Shown here piece after piece: positions 10,901-19,055 of a stretch of DNA of 64,000 nucleotides (positions are counted from its first letter, which is position 1; each line of letters starts with the position of its first letter). Source of the DNA: Agrobacterium vitis (GTDB lineage Bacteria > Pseudomonadota > Alphaproteobacteria > Rhizobiales > Rhizobiaceae). The notes under the pieces were generated by a model that did no database searches, was not told the DNA's origin, and saw only the letters and a program-made list of their open reading frames with translations. A program made the translations under genes and the position numbers. The stretch covers positions 248,001 through 312,000 of the forward strand of contig NZ_AP023274.1 in NCBI RefSeq assembly GCF_013426735.1, written 5' to 3'.

Positions 10901-10972
10901 GGCGCGCCAGAACTGGAATTCTGCGTTGCGAACTTCGATGCGCTCAAGGCGTTGGGTGTAGGTCAGGCTCAT
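7949..10972 (-). CDS. Alpha-mannosidase, glycoside hydrolase family 38
   Basis: Cytoplasmic GH38 enzyme, 1007 residues, hydrolysing terminal alpha-mannosyl linkages by a retaining, zinc-dependent mechanism. The zinc-site motif GHAHIDLCWLWP spans residues 251-262 with H252, H254 and D256; the nucleophile is D366 in WLPDCFGF. The length and the long beta-rich C-terminal half are normal for bacterial GH38. No signal peptide is visible, so it should act on imported mannosides. It starts at ATG 10972 with AGGAAA just upstream and follows the two permease genes by 33 bases. Confidence 0.95.
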   Translation of the reverse strand: MSLTYTQRLERIEVRNAEFQFWRARKTVELTGWSFNGQPIAVGESWPHKSPPIGFTTDVTVPDGWPLADTYLYLNLGGESLLSITAQDGTTKRYGLDPYHREFAAPSQSFSLHAQSVPRLPFGEPVRAPKLERAELFWIDRSVDRMWLLMRQIAEALRVLDGHDVVPYLLDAAEQAFYAIDWPSATADYVARTAPAVMQQKIWQLPELKADPEGLTDAQRAKLDQAYEALMVRLGELRERFPPQGKVALTGHAHIDLCWLWPYDETRRKMRRTFHTALSIMETSKDFRFNQSTAHYYWQLEEDDPELLDKIVERAKDGQWETLGGMWIEPDTNMPTGESLTRQILYGQRYFEKRFGTRHSVCWLPDCFGFAGALPQLLKQGGMKSFFTIKVNWSESNHIPADLFWWEGLDGSRVLAHSFDNPMEGYNGFVRPDCITPTWKNYRQKDRHDTTLLCVGYGDGGGGPSPEMVVREEQLRVFPAIPEARWTRVHDFFEDAHAMAKTTPISVWKGEIYLELHRATLTTQSAIKKLHRKAERSLITAETLASLGHLLGADKPRSMEPEWRVVLKNEFHDILPGSSIAEVYVDAKVELEQVLIDGAAAQKAAVDAILAQLPEGNEGAVLVINPTLSPRPIRLTLKDESIAADGLVPALGVSVLPASALDPKPGLKATQNTLENDIIKVTLADDGSIASILHKASGREAVEGGANRLIAYTADKPRNWDAWDVEEDYGQKSEELSGYESIELVENTAHRAAIRIKRRWRDSTIVQTLSLAANARRLDIFTEIDWHERRVMLRTENGVAVSAARATCEVAYGVVERPTHSNTSWDEAMFEAPAHRFIDLSEPGFGMALLNDAKYGHSARGNVLGLSLLRSPIYPDPLADEGYQSFTYALMPHEGTWYEGQVREEADDLNQPLIAIPVSDKAAGEWCPLKAAGLDVALSVIKPAEDGNGLIVRVYEPAGRRGGFQLTPPEGWAVSGALSIMEEPMETADADALRPFEVKSWRLSKTA

Positions 10973-11005
10973 GATATTTTCCTAAAGTCTTTCAACAGGA
11001 TAGGT

Positions 11006-11848
11006 TCAGCCCTTCACGGCTCCGGCGGTCATCGCGCCCAATATCAGGCGCTGGAGCGAGAGGAAGGCGATGATGGCTGGCACCACCGAGACAAGGCAGG
11101 CCGCCGCGAGAAGTTGGATGGAAGAGTCATTTTGCGTACCGGCATATTGAAAAATCCCGACGCCAATCGGGGTGAGGGATTCCTTGGTAATCAGCAGAAA
11201 CGGCACCAGAAATTGCGACCAGCCGCTGATGACCGCGATGATGAAGGCCGAAGCGATGCCCGGCGTGGACAGCGGCAGGATAACGCTGACAAATACGCCA
11301 AACCGGGTGCAGCCATCCATCATCGCCGCTTCATCAAGGGTTTTGGGAATGCCGTCGATTGAGCCTTTCAAAATCCAGGTGGAGACCGGAACGGCAAGCG
11401 CCACATAGACCATGGTGGTGCCGAAATGGCTGTCCAGCAGGCCCATGGCCGCCATATAGCGATAGAGCGGCACCATGATCACCAGCGGGGAGATCATTTG
11501 CACCGACAACAGCGCCATCATCCACGCGCCTTTGCCCTTGAACTGAAAGCGCGAAAAGGCATAGGCCGCAGGCAAGGCCACGATCAGGCAGCCTGCCGCT
11601 GACAGGCAGGAGAGTTTCAGCGCATTCCAAAGGTAAGAAATAAACTTGTCCGAGGACAGGATCATCGCAAAATTATCCAGTGTCGGTGCTTTGGGAATGA
11701 AGCGAGTGACACCCAGAAACACTTCCTTGCGGGTTCTGAGCGCCAAAGACAAAAGCCACAGCAGCGGCCATGCGAAAAAAGCAAAGGTAATGGCCATGAA
11801 AAGATAGCTCAGAGCATCACCAAGGCGCTCACTTGTGCGGGTTTTCAT
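11006..11848 (-). CDS. CUT1 sugar ABC importer permease, MalG type
   Basis: Inner-membrane permease of 280 residues, hydrophobic throughout, with the coupling loop LDEAAMMDGCTRFGVF followed by ILPLSTPG. MalG-like layout: one early helix (FMAITFAFFAWPLLWLLSL), a periplasmic segment, then the conserved helices. Its ATG overlaps the stop of the upstream permease in ATGA, so the two are translationally coupled. It should form the channel with the product of 11845-12768 to bring mannosides to the GH38 enzyme encoded next. Confidence 0.93.
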   Translation of the reverse strand: MKTRTSERLGDALSYLFMAITFAFFAWPLLWLLSLALRTRKEVFLGVTRFIPKAPTLDNFAMILSSDKFISYLWNALKLSCLSAAGCLIVALPAAYAFSRFQFKGKGAWMMALLSVQMISPLVIMVPLYRYMAAMGLLDSHFGTTMVYVALAVPVSTWILKGSIDGIPKTLDEAAMMDGCTRFGVFVSVILPLSTPGIASAFIIAVISGWSQFLVPFLLITKESLTPIGVGIFQYAGTQNDSSIQLLAAACLVSVVPAIIAFLSLQRLILGAMTAGAVKG

Positions 11849-12768
11849 TGGTCATCTCCCTTTGGCAGGAAGGCGGCATAGATCAAGGCCAGCGTCAGCG
11901 AGATTACCAGCATGAGGATGGACAGGACAGCGCCCGCCGCCAGATCATAATTGCGAAACACCACATTGAACGTGTAGAGCGACAGTACCTCTGTCACCCG
12001 TCCCGGTCCGCCGCCGGTGAGGGAGATGATCGCATCGAAGGTGTTGAGCGTCTGGATGGTGATCAAAATCAGATTGACCAGAATGGCCGATTTTAGCTGC
12101 GGCAGGGTAACATAGCGCAGCCGCTGATCGGCCCGCGCCCCATCTACAGCCGCAGCCTCATAAAGCACCGGATCAATGGCTTTGATGGCCGCATACATCA
12201 CCACCATGGAAAAGGCGGTGCCGCGCCAGACATTGGACAACACCACCGACCACATCACCAGGTTGGGATCGGAAAGCCATTGCACGGGGCCGGCTCCCAC
12301 AAGCCGGAGCAGGCTGTTCAGCCCGCCAAACGGGGCCTCGTTAAACAGCATTTTCCAGATAATCCCGCCAGCAATGCCCGGCACCACCCAGGCAATCAGC
12401 GCCGTGGTTCGCAGGATTGTCGCACCGAACAGACCGCGTCTTTCTGCCCGCACCACCACCAATGCGATCACAAGACCAAACAGTTGCTGCGCCAGAACCG
12501 ATCCAGCCGTGAAGGTGAGCGTGACCCACAGGATCTGCGGAATTTCTGCGCGGGTCAGCGTGTTGATCAATGTTGTGATGGTATAGCCACCATCATCCCC
12601 GAGCAGGGTGGCTCTGGTGAAGGCAAGACGCAGAACATCCAGCACCGGATAAAGGTAGAAAATGCCGAGCACCAAAATCAGCGGCATAAGCCAGGGCGCT
12701 GCCTTTGGTCTGTGACGGCTTCGGGCGGCACCCATTTGTTTGCCCGCCTGCAAGCTGATTGTTGCCAT
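11845..12768 (-). CDS. CUT1 sugar ABC importer permease, MalF type
   Basis: Inner-membrane permease of 307 residues with a basic cytoplasmic N-terminus, a first helix LMPLILVLGIFYLYPVLDV and the coupling loop LYEAAAVDGARADQRL followed by VTLPQL. I prefer ATG 12768, with AAGG 8-9 bases upstream, over a GTG three codons earlier. It partners the MalG-type permease that overlaps its end, and follows the binding-protein gene after a hairpin. Confidence 0.92.
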   Translation of the reverse strand: MATISLQAGKQMGAARSRHRPKAAPWLMPLILVLGIFYLYPVLDVLRLAFTRATLLGDDGGYTITTLINTLTRAEIPQILWVTLTFTAGSVLAQQLFGLVIALVVVRAERRGLFGATILRTTALIAWVVPGIAGGIIWKMLFNEAPFGGLNSLLRLVGAGPVQWLSDPNLVMWSVVLSNVWRGTAFSMVVMYAAIKAIDPVLYEAAAVDGARADQRLRYVTLPQLKSAILVNLILITIQTLNTFDAIISLTGGGPGRVTEVLSLYTFNVVFRNYDLAAGAVLSILMLVISLTLALIYAAFLPKGDDQ

Positions 12769-12800
12769 GGAGTGCACCTTTTGGATTCAGACCACAAAGC

Positions 12801-12826
12801 GCTGCGGAACCCTTGGGTCCCGCAGC
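12801..12826 (-). promoter_or_regulatory. Intercistronic hairpin after the mannoside binding-protein gene
   Basis: GCTGCGG pairs with CCGCAGC and the interior AACCC/GGGT extends the stem, giving a near-perfect hairpin with a tiny loop in the 70-base gap between binding-protein stop and permease start. It probably stabilises the upstream message or limits read-through. Confidence 0.65.
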
Positions 12827-12838
12827 ATCAAAGGGAGT

Positions 12839-14134
12839 TCAGTGGCGATCATAGGCCGCAAGTGAAGCCTTGAAGGCTTCATCAACCGCCGCATCCGTGG
12901 CTTGCGTGCCCGTCAGCACCTTGCCCATTATGATCTGGATCTGATTGGAGATTTCGGGATAGACCGGCGCACCGGGCCGAGCTTGCCCGACTTTCAGGGC
13001 CTCCGAGAAAGCTTTGTTGATGTCAGAGGAGAAAATCTTGTACTTTTCATAAAGGTCGGCGCGGGTTGGCAGCTGCCCCTGAACCTCGTTGGCAGGTCCC
13101 ATATAGACATCACGAGCCAGATCGGCGCACATTTTTACCTTGGCCGGATCGGACGCGAAAGAAGCAACCGTCCAGCCACCTGTGCCGGTCGAGCGCTGAT
13201 CCTTGGTGGGGCCGGGCAGGGGTGAGAATGTCCATTTTGCCAGTTCTTCCGGCTCAAGGGCGGCTTGCAGCTGGCCATATTGCCAATTGCCACCGACAAA
13301 CAGCGCCGTGGTGCCAGCGGCTGCGGCGGCATTGAAATCATCATAATTGCCAATGGTGGCCACGCGCTTGGGGGCCGCACCGGCCTCCACCAGATCGCGA
13401 TAGTAATTCACCGCCGTGACGAATTTTTCCCGCTCAGCGCCTTCGCCGAAGATCGGCTTGCCGTTCTCATCCACCAGCTTGCCACCTTGCGCCCAGAAAT
13501 TGGCCAGCCAGTCAAAGGTGGTACCTTCATAACGCGAGCCGTTGAACAGAATACCTTCCATGCCCTCTTTCACGGAGTGCAGCGCGGCCTTTTTGGTCTC
13601 GTCCCATGTCTGCGGCGCATCGGGAATGATCTCCTTGTTGCGATAGAGAACGCGAAGATCGGTAGACCACCACCAGGCATAAATCTGGCCGTCCGTTCCG
13701 GTAACGCCCTCGCGAATGAAGGGGAAAAGCTGGTCGATCTCTTCCTTGGTAAAATAGGGCGAGAAGGACTTCAGCACGCCAGCCTTTTTAAAAACAGGTA
13801 GCACGAAGGAGTCCACGGCAGCGCAATCGGGTGCATTGCCGGACTTGGCCTGCTCCACCATGCGGGCCTGCTCCTGGCTGATATCCCCCGTCATCATCTG
13901 CAATTCAATGCGCCAGCCGGGGTGCTTGGCAATAAACTGATTGAACAGCTTGCCATAGCCTTCAGCCACAACCGGATCGTTGTTGCGCGGGCCGTCGGTG
14001 GTCATGCGGAATGTCATCTTATTGGGGGCGTCAGCCGGGCCCACCGTGTCGCCGGTGATCATATCACTGGCATTCGCGCCCACTGGGGCGACCAACAGCG
14101 CGACAAGCGTCAACGCATGCCTGTTCTTTTTCAT
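12839..14134 (-). CDS. Sugar-binding protein of the mannoside CUT1 importer (SBP_bac_1)
   Basis: Periplasmic binding protein of 431 residues with a Sec signal (MKKNRHALTLVALLVAPVGA then NAS). The mature domain shows MalE-like features: KHPGWRIELQMMTGD, WWWSTDLRVLYRNKEI, PQTWDETKKAA, LFVGGNWQYG. The ATG at 14134 has GGGAGGAAAG immediately upstream; the open frame before it is non-coding. It is the first gene of the leftward operon with two permeases, GH38 mannosidase and ROK regulator, so an alpha-mannoside is the likely ligand by association. Its ATPase is transcribed in the opposite direction from 14318. Confidence 0.92.
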   Translation of the reverse strand: MKKNRHALTLVALLVAPVGANASDMITGDTVGPADAPNKMTFRMTTDGPRNNDPVVAEGYGKLFNQFIAKHPGWRIELQMMTGDISQEQARMVEQAKSGNAPDCAAVDSFVLPVFKKAGVLKSFSPYFTKEEIDQLFPFIREGVTGTDGQIYAWWWSTDLRVLYRNKEIIPDAPQTWDETKKAALHSVKEGMEGILFNGSRYEGTTFDWLANFWAQGGKLVDENGKPIFGEGAEREKFVTAVNYYRDLVEAGAAPKRVATIGNYDDFNAAAAAGTTALFVGGNWQYGQLQAALEPEELAKWTFSPLPGPTKDQRSTGTGGWTVASFASDPAKVKMCADLARDVYMGPANEVQGQLPTRADLYEKYKIFSSDINKAFSEALKVGQARPGAPVYPEISNQIQIIMGKVLTGTQATDAAVDEAFKASLAAYDRH

Positions 14135-14317
14135 GTGCTTTCCTCCCAAAGTCGCATGCCGTTGAGTGCCATGCGTTAAAACCCTCAATCGCGGGCAAGC
14201 CCCCGCCTCCATGTCATCCAATGCCTACCGTCTCCTCCAACAGGCATCTTTCCTCAGCGTAATAAATAGATTAAATCACTTTTGTTTTGCGTCAAGCGAT
14301 TTGTCTGGGAGGAAATC
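14135..14317. promoter_or_regulatory. Divergent control region of the mannoside genes
   Basis: This 183-base gap separates the binding-protein operon (left) from the ATPase gene (right) and must carry both promoters. An AT-rich tract at about 14257-14290 is the obvious promoter/operator area. I could not make out a clear palindrome to assign to the ROK regulator. Confidence 0.45.
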
Positions 14318-15316
14318 ATGGCTGTGGTGCGCATTGAAAATTTACGGAAACATTACGGGGCCTTGGAGGTCATCCATGGTGTGGATCTAGAGGTCGGGGA
14401 CGGGGAATTCCTGGCGCTGGTTGGACCATCCGGCTGCGGAAAATCGACGTTCCTACGGATGATTGCGGGTTTGGAAGAGGTATCAGGCGGCGATATTTTT
14501 ATTGATGGTGTCCGCATCAATGACTTGAGCCCACGTGAGCGCGACATTGCCATGGTGTTTCAGAATTATGCGCTCTATCCGCATATGACAGTAGCCGAGA
14601 ATATGGGGTTTGCCCTTAAGCTCGCCGGGCATTCTGTGGCGGACATCAATGCGCGCGTGGCAAAGGCGTCTGAGGTCCTGGGGCTTGAACCATATCTTAA
14701 ACGCAAGCCCGCAGCTCTTTCAGGTGGGCAACGTCAGCGCGTTGCCATGGGCAGAGCCATTGTGCGCGACCCGAAGGTTTTCCTCTTCGATGAGCCTCTC
14801 TCCAATCTCGATGCCAAGCTGCGGGTGCAAATGCGCTCGGAAATTCGGGAATTACAGAAGAGATTGAATGCGACAACCATTTACGTCACCCATGATCAGG
14901 TGGAAGCCATGACCATGGCCGATAAAATTGCCGTTTTCAACAAGGGCGTCCTTGAGCAATTGGGCACACCGCTGGAGCTTTATCACCGACCAGCCAATCT
15001 CTTTGTTGCCGCCTTCATTGGCTCACCACAAATGAATCTGGTGTCGGGCGAAGCGGCCCAGCGACATAGTGCAGCAACCATTGGTATAAGACCAGAGCAT
15101 CTGGTGCTTTCCCAGGACCATGATGCCTGGACCGGTGCGGTGGTTGCCGCTGAATGCCTTGGCAGCGATACGTTCATGACCATCGACTCCGCTCTGTACG
15201 GAAAGCTGCTGATCCGCACCAGCGGCAGCCATGAGCCAAGGATCGGCGAAATCATCAGTGCCAAGCCAATGGAGGGATGCCTTCACCGGTTCGATGAGGC
15301 CGGTAGGTCAATTTAA
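14318..15316 (+). CDS. CUT1 sugar ABC importer ATPase (MalK/UgpC type)
   Basis: A 332-residue ATPase: Walker [11 protein letters not shown]-loop [19 protein letters not shown], signature LSGGQRQRV, Walker [16 protein letters not shown], and a short C-terminal TOBE region (IGIRPEHL). ATG 14318 has GGGAGGAAATC upstream; the frame upstream of it is not credible. Neither the two permeases nor the binding protein of the divergent operon has an ATPase nearby, so this one should serve them. It could also serve other CUT1 systems, since MalK-type ATPases are sometimes shared. Confidence 0.93.
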   Translation: MAVVRIENLRKHYGALEVIHGVDLEVGDGEFLALVGPSGCGKSTFLRMIAGLEEVSGGDIFIDGVRINDLSPRERDIAMVFQNYALYPHMTVAENMGFALKLAGHSVADINARVAKASEVLGLEPYLKRKPAALSGGQRQRVAMGRAIVRDPKVFLFDEPLSNLDAKLRVQMRSEIRELQKRLNATTIYVTHDQVEAMTMADKIAVFNKGVLEQLGTPLELYHRPANLFVAAFIGSPQMNLVSGEAAQRHSAATIGIRPEHLVLSQDHDAWTGAVVAAECLGSDTFMTIDSALYGKLLIRTSGSHEPRIGEIISAKPMEGCLHRFDEAGRSI

Positions 15317-15484
15317 AAGGAGAACATAGAGGCCTTATTGCGACACTTTGTGCAGTTACCCGAATATGGCAGGCCTTTCGAGATCATACGCCCCGGGAGG
15401 CCACTTCAAATTACGTAGAAAATGACATAATCGATATCTCGCAGCAAAGAGGTTGGCGAGGGGGTAGCGTTTGAAAATGCTGTC

Positions 15485-17128
15485 TCATCCTCGGTACCGA
15501 TGAATGCCTCGTGGCTTGAATGACAGGCTGCTGGAGAGGTTCAGGAGTTCGGCTGCAAGCCAACAGGTCGTGAGCCACATTTCAGTTCCCTGCAAACCGG
15601 GTGGATGACCGTCTGCGAACGGGAAGCCTTGCCCACTTTGCCATCGTGTCGACAGTTGCAGAATGATGCCAGTTGCGATTTCTATCGCCTCGTCGCGGCG
15701 ATGAGGTGTCTGCTTCAGGCAAAGCAGCAGCGGGTGCACAGTATCGAGCAGATTGCAGGCATTGAAGCCTTGTCCACGAAATCCGTCATGAGCGCGGTAA
15801 TTGGCGATAACGGAATCGATGGCGGCATCCGGATAGGGAACCGGTATGCCAAATTGCGCATGAGCGCCGCGTGTCAGCCGGTAAAAACCATTGACCGGCT
15901 GCAACAGCCCGTCTTCCGGTGTCTCCGTACCCCAAAGGCCGGATGTTGGATTGCAGTTGAGGCTCAGCCAGCCAAACAAACTGTGCCGGTTGACACCTGC
16001 ACCAAAATAGTGACCGTTGAAATGCAAGGCGGTTGCGATGGCATCGACGGTGGCACCGCAATGCCAGGCGCGTGTTTGCCAGGGCAGCTCCTCCAACCAT
16101 TGCACGAGATCACCTGCACTCATGCGTTCGATGAACCGGAAGGGATGGAGTGGCGCTGATCCCAGGCATTCAAGGGCATACCCAACTGCCAGCACATTGT
16201 ACAAGGCAATCGGATCGTGATGCAGAGGCTGCTGCGCGTCACGATAAGGGTCCGGGAAAAGCCCGGTTTCGGGGTCTTGAACGGCTTGTAGGCGGGCGAT
16301 GGTGGCATCGACATCGAATATCGAGCCGATATCACCGAAGGCTGCGGCAATTTCGATGGCGTCGCAGAGATGACGAATGCTGGTAACGGGCTTGCCGCTT
16401 GCATCTGGCGAGCTGTAATTCTCCCCGACACGATGTCGTTCCACCACCGCTCGCCAATCAGCCGAAGCAGCAGTATCGATTGCGGCAAGCGCGGCCTCGA
16501 CCGCCGCCGTTTTGGGGGGAGACGTCGTGTCTTTGCCGCGCATCCGCAGCACGCGGGCCGGTACGCCGCCAGCGATGGCCAGTGGCGGGATGTTTTTTGA
16601 GACCACGGCACCGGCGGCGATAATGGCACCGCTGCCGATCCGGGCGCCATCCAGAATGACCGCATTGGCACCGATCCAGACATCATCACCAATCTCGATG
16701 CCGAGCGATGTCAGCGGCTGACGATAGATCGGCGTTTCAAGATCGTCGAAGCCATGATTGAAGCCGATAATGCTGACATGCGAGGCAATCCGCACCCCAT
16801 TTCCCAACCTTACCCGGCCAGAGATGCAGGCATAGGCATTGATCGAAACGTTCTCGCCAAGCTCGACATCGCCACGCACCAGAGCATGACCGGCAATCCA
16901 CGATCCGGCACCCATCACCAGCCTATCCGTATGGATTTCAGCCTTTTCCGCGACATAAGCGCCCGGAGAAAATGTTGCGCCGGCATAGGTCTGAAGCTGG
17001 CGAAGCCGTGCCTGATGGGCTGCGCTCTCGATATCCTGCGCATTCCGCTCCCAGGTGAGGATATTGAGCCGGTGGCGGCGCAAGGATGCCACTTCCTCTT
17101 GCTCGTTTGCTCGGTCATTCATGCTCAT
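15485..17128 (-). CDS. Two-domain protein: hexapeptide-repeat acyltransferase fused to an alpha/alpha-toroid domain
   Basis: A 547-residue chain. Residues about 55-215 form a left-handed beta-helix acyltransferase: hexapeptide repeats (LGENVSINAYACISG, IGDDVWIGANAVILDG, IGSGAIIAAGAVVSKN), the His-bearing loop IIGFNHGF and the closing IAGGVPARVL typical of sugar O-acetyltransferases. Residues about 240-540 are helical repeats rich in W and H (WLEELPWQTRAWHCGATVDA, HFNGHYFGAG, NACNLLDTVHPLL), resembling six-hairpin or prenyltransferase-like toroids of carbohydrate enzymes. No signal peptide, so cytoplasmic. It is the last gene of the glycan operon, five bases after the DUF2264 gene. An acetyltransferase or deacetylase-plus-hydrolase role on imported oligosaccharide is inference. 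I do not recognise this fusion as characterised. Confidence 0.8.
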   Translation of the reverse strand: MSMNDRANEQEEVASLRRHRLNILTWERNAQDIESAAHQARLRQLQTYAGATFSPGAYVAEKAEIHTDRLVMGAGSWIAGHALVRGDVELGENVSINAYACISGRVRLGNGVRIASHVSIIGFNHGFDDLETPIYRQPLTSLGIEIGDDVWIGANAVILDGARIGSGAIIAAGAVVSKNIPPLAIAGGVPARVLRMRGKDTTSPPKTAAVEAALAAIDTAASADWRAVVERHRVGENYSSPDASGKPVTSIRHLCDAIEIAAAFGDIGSIFDVDATIARLQAVQDPETGLFPDPYRDAQQPLHHDPIALYNVLAVGYALECLGSAPLHPFRFIERMSAGDLVQWLEELPWQTRAWHCGATVDAIATALHFNGHYFGAGVNRHSLFGWLSLNCNPTSGLWGTETPEDGLLQPVNGFYRLTRGAHAQFGIPVPYPDAAIDSVIANYRAHDGFRGQGFNACNLLDTVHPLLLCLKQTPHRRDEAIEIATGIILQLSTRWQSGQGFPFADGHPPGLQGTEMWLTTCWLAAELLNLSSSLSFKPRGIHRYRG

Positions 17129-17133
17129 GACAC

Positions 17134-18981
17134 TCAGCCGATATCGAAGGCCGCGACGCGGCGTCCAGCGTCTCTAAACTGCTGCTCCAGCACCTCGAGA
17201 TCGGGGCAAGTAGGCAGAGCGGCAAGAGCCTCATCTGCTGCACGTCCCAGCGGTAGCGCGAATGCTGCCGTTACCAGCACGGTTTGGCCCGGTTCGACTG
17301 CGCCACGCAATTGCGGCAGGTTGGTTTTTGCCCATAAAAGATTGGTATTGGCAATCGGCACATGAGCACGGCCGGTGCGTTGATGGTCGGATAGATCGAC
17401 AATGGCGCTGACATCCGCTTGCCCGAACCACACCGCGCGGCCAGCACTTTCTTCTATACGGTCGCGGCTGAAGTCGGCGCGGGCAATGGCAAAGCCACCT
17501 TCGCTGGTCATCAGGCTGCGCGGCGTTGCAATCCGATGGATGCGGATATGCCAGGGATTTTGTGGAACGAGCCAGGTTTCGACAGTCACATCCGCCCAGG
17601 GCTTCCAGCGGGAATAGAGCCTGTCATCGGCAATCATCGCCTCTTCAAGCGTCTCGCGCATCCTAAAATGCACGCCATCATCCGACAGGCCCAGCATGCC
17701 ATCAAAACTGGCCGCATCGAAATGGCGATCATTGGCCTCGATATTGAAGGTATAGCGGGTCGAATAGACGAATTTGGCGTATTTCTCGTTGGAGCCACGC
17801 ATCTTGTCGTGTTCCTGGCCGCAGGAGAGAATAACCACATTGCCCGGCGTGTGCATGGCGACCATGCCCGGTTTTTCGAGCGGCACCGGCGCATTGAAGG
17901 ACGGCGCTTCGGTTTCCTGCGCCAGCCAGAACGGGTGATCGGCGGGCAGGGCCAGCGGGAGAAAGAATTTCAGCGCCCAATAGGGTGAACCGGGCGAATT
18001 GTAGCTCTCACTCATCAGCAAATTGGGATAGCCGTAGCCGACAGACAGCACACCGTCGCGGTCGGCGATTGGCAATGCCGACCACCAACGGATATGGCGC
18101 ATGTAGTAGCCCTTGATCTCACCCCATGGCAGGGCATCAAGATCGGCAAAGGCCAGCGCGCCCCAGAAACCACCAGCGGCAAAACGATAGGTCTGGCTGC
18201 GCCCAAAAGCGAGTGCAGCACCATCCGGTCCGAACCAATGGCGGATATCCCTGGCAAAGACCGTTGCGCGGTCGCGGAGACGGGTTTTACGGGCGTCGTC
18301 TTCGTTGGCAAGCACGGCATAAATCAGCCCATAAAAATGCATGGCAAAGGGAATGTAGTGGTCCACCCGACGCACCGGCCCATCGCGGTACCAGCCATCA
18401 CCAATATCGAATCCTTCCAGCTCATCGAGATAGGCAATGGTCTTGGCGTGGTCGAATTCTACTCCCACCCGCTCCAATCCCAGATCGACCAGAACGCGGA
18501 AGAATTTCCAATTGTTATCGACGTACTCGCGGTCTCTGGCTTTGAGCAGATAGGCCGAGATGGTGGCCTTAGCGACATCATCCAGAGGCTCCCAGATATG
18601 CTGTGGCACCATGGCGAGCGTAAAGCCGATGGCGGCAAGCTCCACCAGCCGTTGGTTGCGATCAGAGACATCGCCCCAATAGTCTTCGTGTTGCGGATCG
18701 GTGCCATGGGTCAGGCCACGTCGGTAAAGATCCCAGTGCGGGAAATCGCCACCGCCCGCCGCAAAGGGTACGATGCCCCACAGGGGCCGGGCAAAACCTT
18801 CGAGATCGGCAGCCGCATGATCGAAAATCGCGCCGGATGCGCCAAGCCTTACCCGTGCGCCGCCTTGCGAAAAATAGGGCAGGAGCGGCGTGAACAGGTC
18901 GAGCAGGGCTTTCGCCACATCATCTCGGCTGCGCAAGGGGTTGCCGTAGAGCGGGTTGGCCTGGGCCGGATCGTAAACCAC
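17134..18981 (-). CDS. DUF2264-family protein, probable cytoplasmic glycoside hydrolase
   Basis: About 615 residues of the DUF2264 family, recognised from NPLRSRDDVAKALLDL, FARPLWGIVPF, WYRDGPVRRVDHYIPFAM, FGRSQTYRFA, LPWGEIKGYYMRH and the C-terminal sandwich. I recall members being linked to release of terminal uronic acid from glycans (a CAZy hydrolase family), but I cannot verify that here. No signal peptide, so it acts on imported oligosaccharide. The start is uncertain: the frame opens with a TTG at 19032 that lies in a hairpin loop, so I prefer the GTG at 18981, just before the conserved N-terminus; neither has a good ribosome site. Confidence 0.85.
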   Translation of the reverse strand: MVYDPAQANPLYGNPLRSRDDVAKALLDLFTPLLPYFSQGGARVRLGASGAIFDHAAADLEGFARPLWGIVPFAAGGGDFPHWDLYRRGLTHGTDPQHEDYWGDVSDRNQRLVELAAIGFTLAMVPQHIWEPLDDVAKATISAYLLKARDREYVDNNWKFFRVLVDLGLERVGVEFDHAKTIAYLDELEGFDIGDGWYRDGPVRRVDHYIPFAMHFYGLIYAVLANEDDARKTRLRDRATVFARDIRHWFGPDGAALAFGRSQTYRFAAGGFWGALAFADLDALPWGEIKGYYMRHIRWWSALPIADRDGVLSVGYGYPNLLMSESYNSPGSPYWALKFFLPLALPADHPFWLAQETEAPSFNAPVPLEKPGMVAMHTPGNVVILSCGQEHDKMRGSNEKYAKFVYSTRYTFNIEANDRHFDAASFDGMLGLSDDGVHFRMRETLEEAMIADDRLYSRWKPWADVTVETWLVPQNPWHIRIHRIATPRSLMTSEGGFAIARADFSRDRIEESAGRAVWFGQADVSAIVDLSDHQRTGRAHVPIANTNLLWAKTNLPQLRGAVEPGQTVLVTAAFALPLGRAADEALAALPTCPDLEVLEQQFRDAGRRVAAFDIG

Positions 18982-19013
18982 AATCGATATCCATGAACTG
19001 TTTCGAGTGAATT

Positions 19014-19041
19014 GGCCGCAGGAAGGAGACAACCTGCGGCC
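19014..19041 (-). promoter_or_regulatory. Intercistronic hairpin after the glycan binding-protein gene
   Basis: A perfect 9-bp stem, GGCCGCAGG with CCTGCGGCC around a 10-base loop, starts 15 bases past the binding-protein stop. No T-run follows, so mRNA stabilisation is more likely than termination. The TTG that opens the DUF2264 frame sits in its loop, which argues against that start. Confidence 0.7.
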
Positions 19042-19055
19042 AGGCCAGCTGCGCG

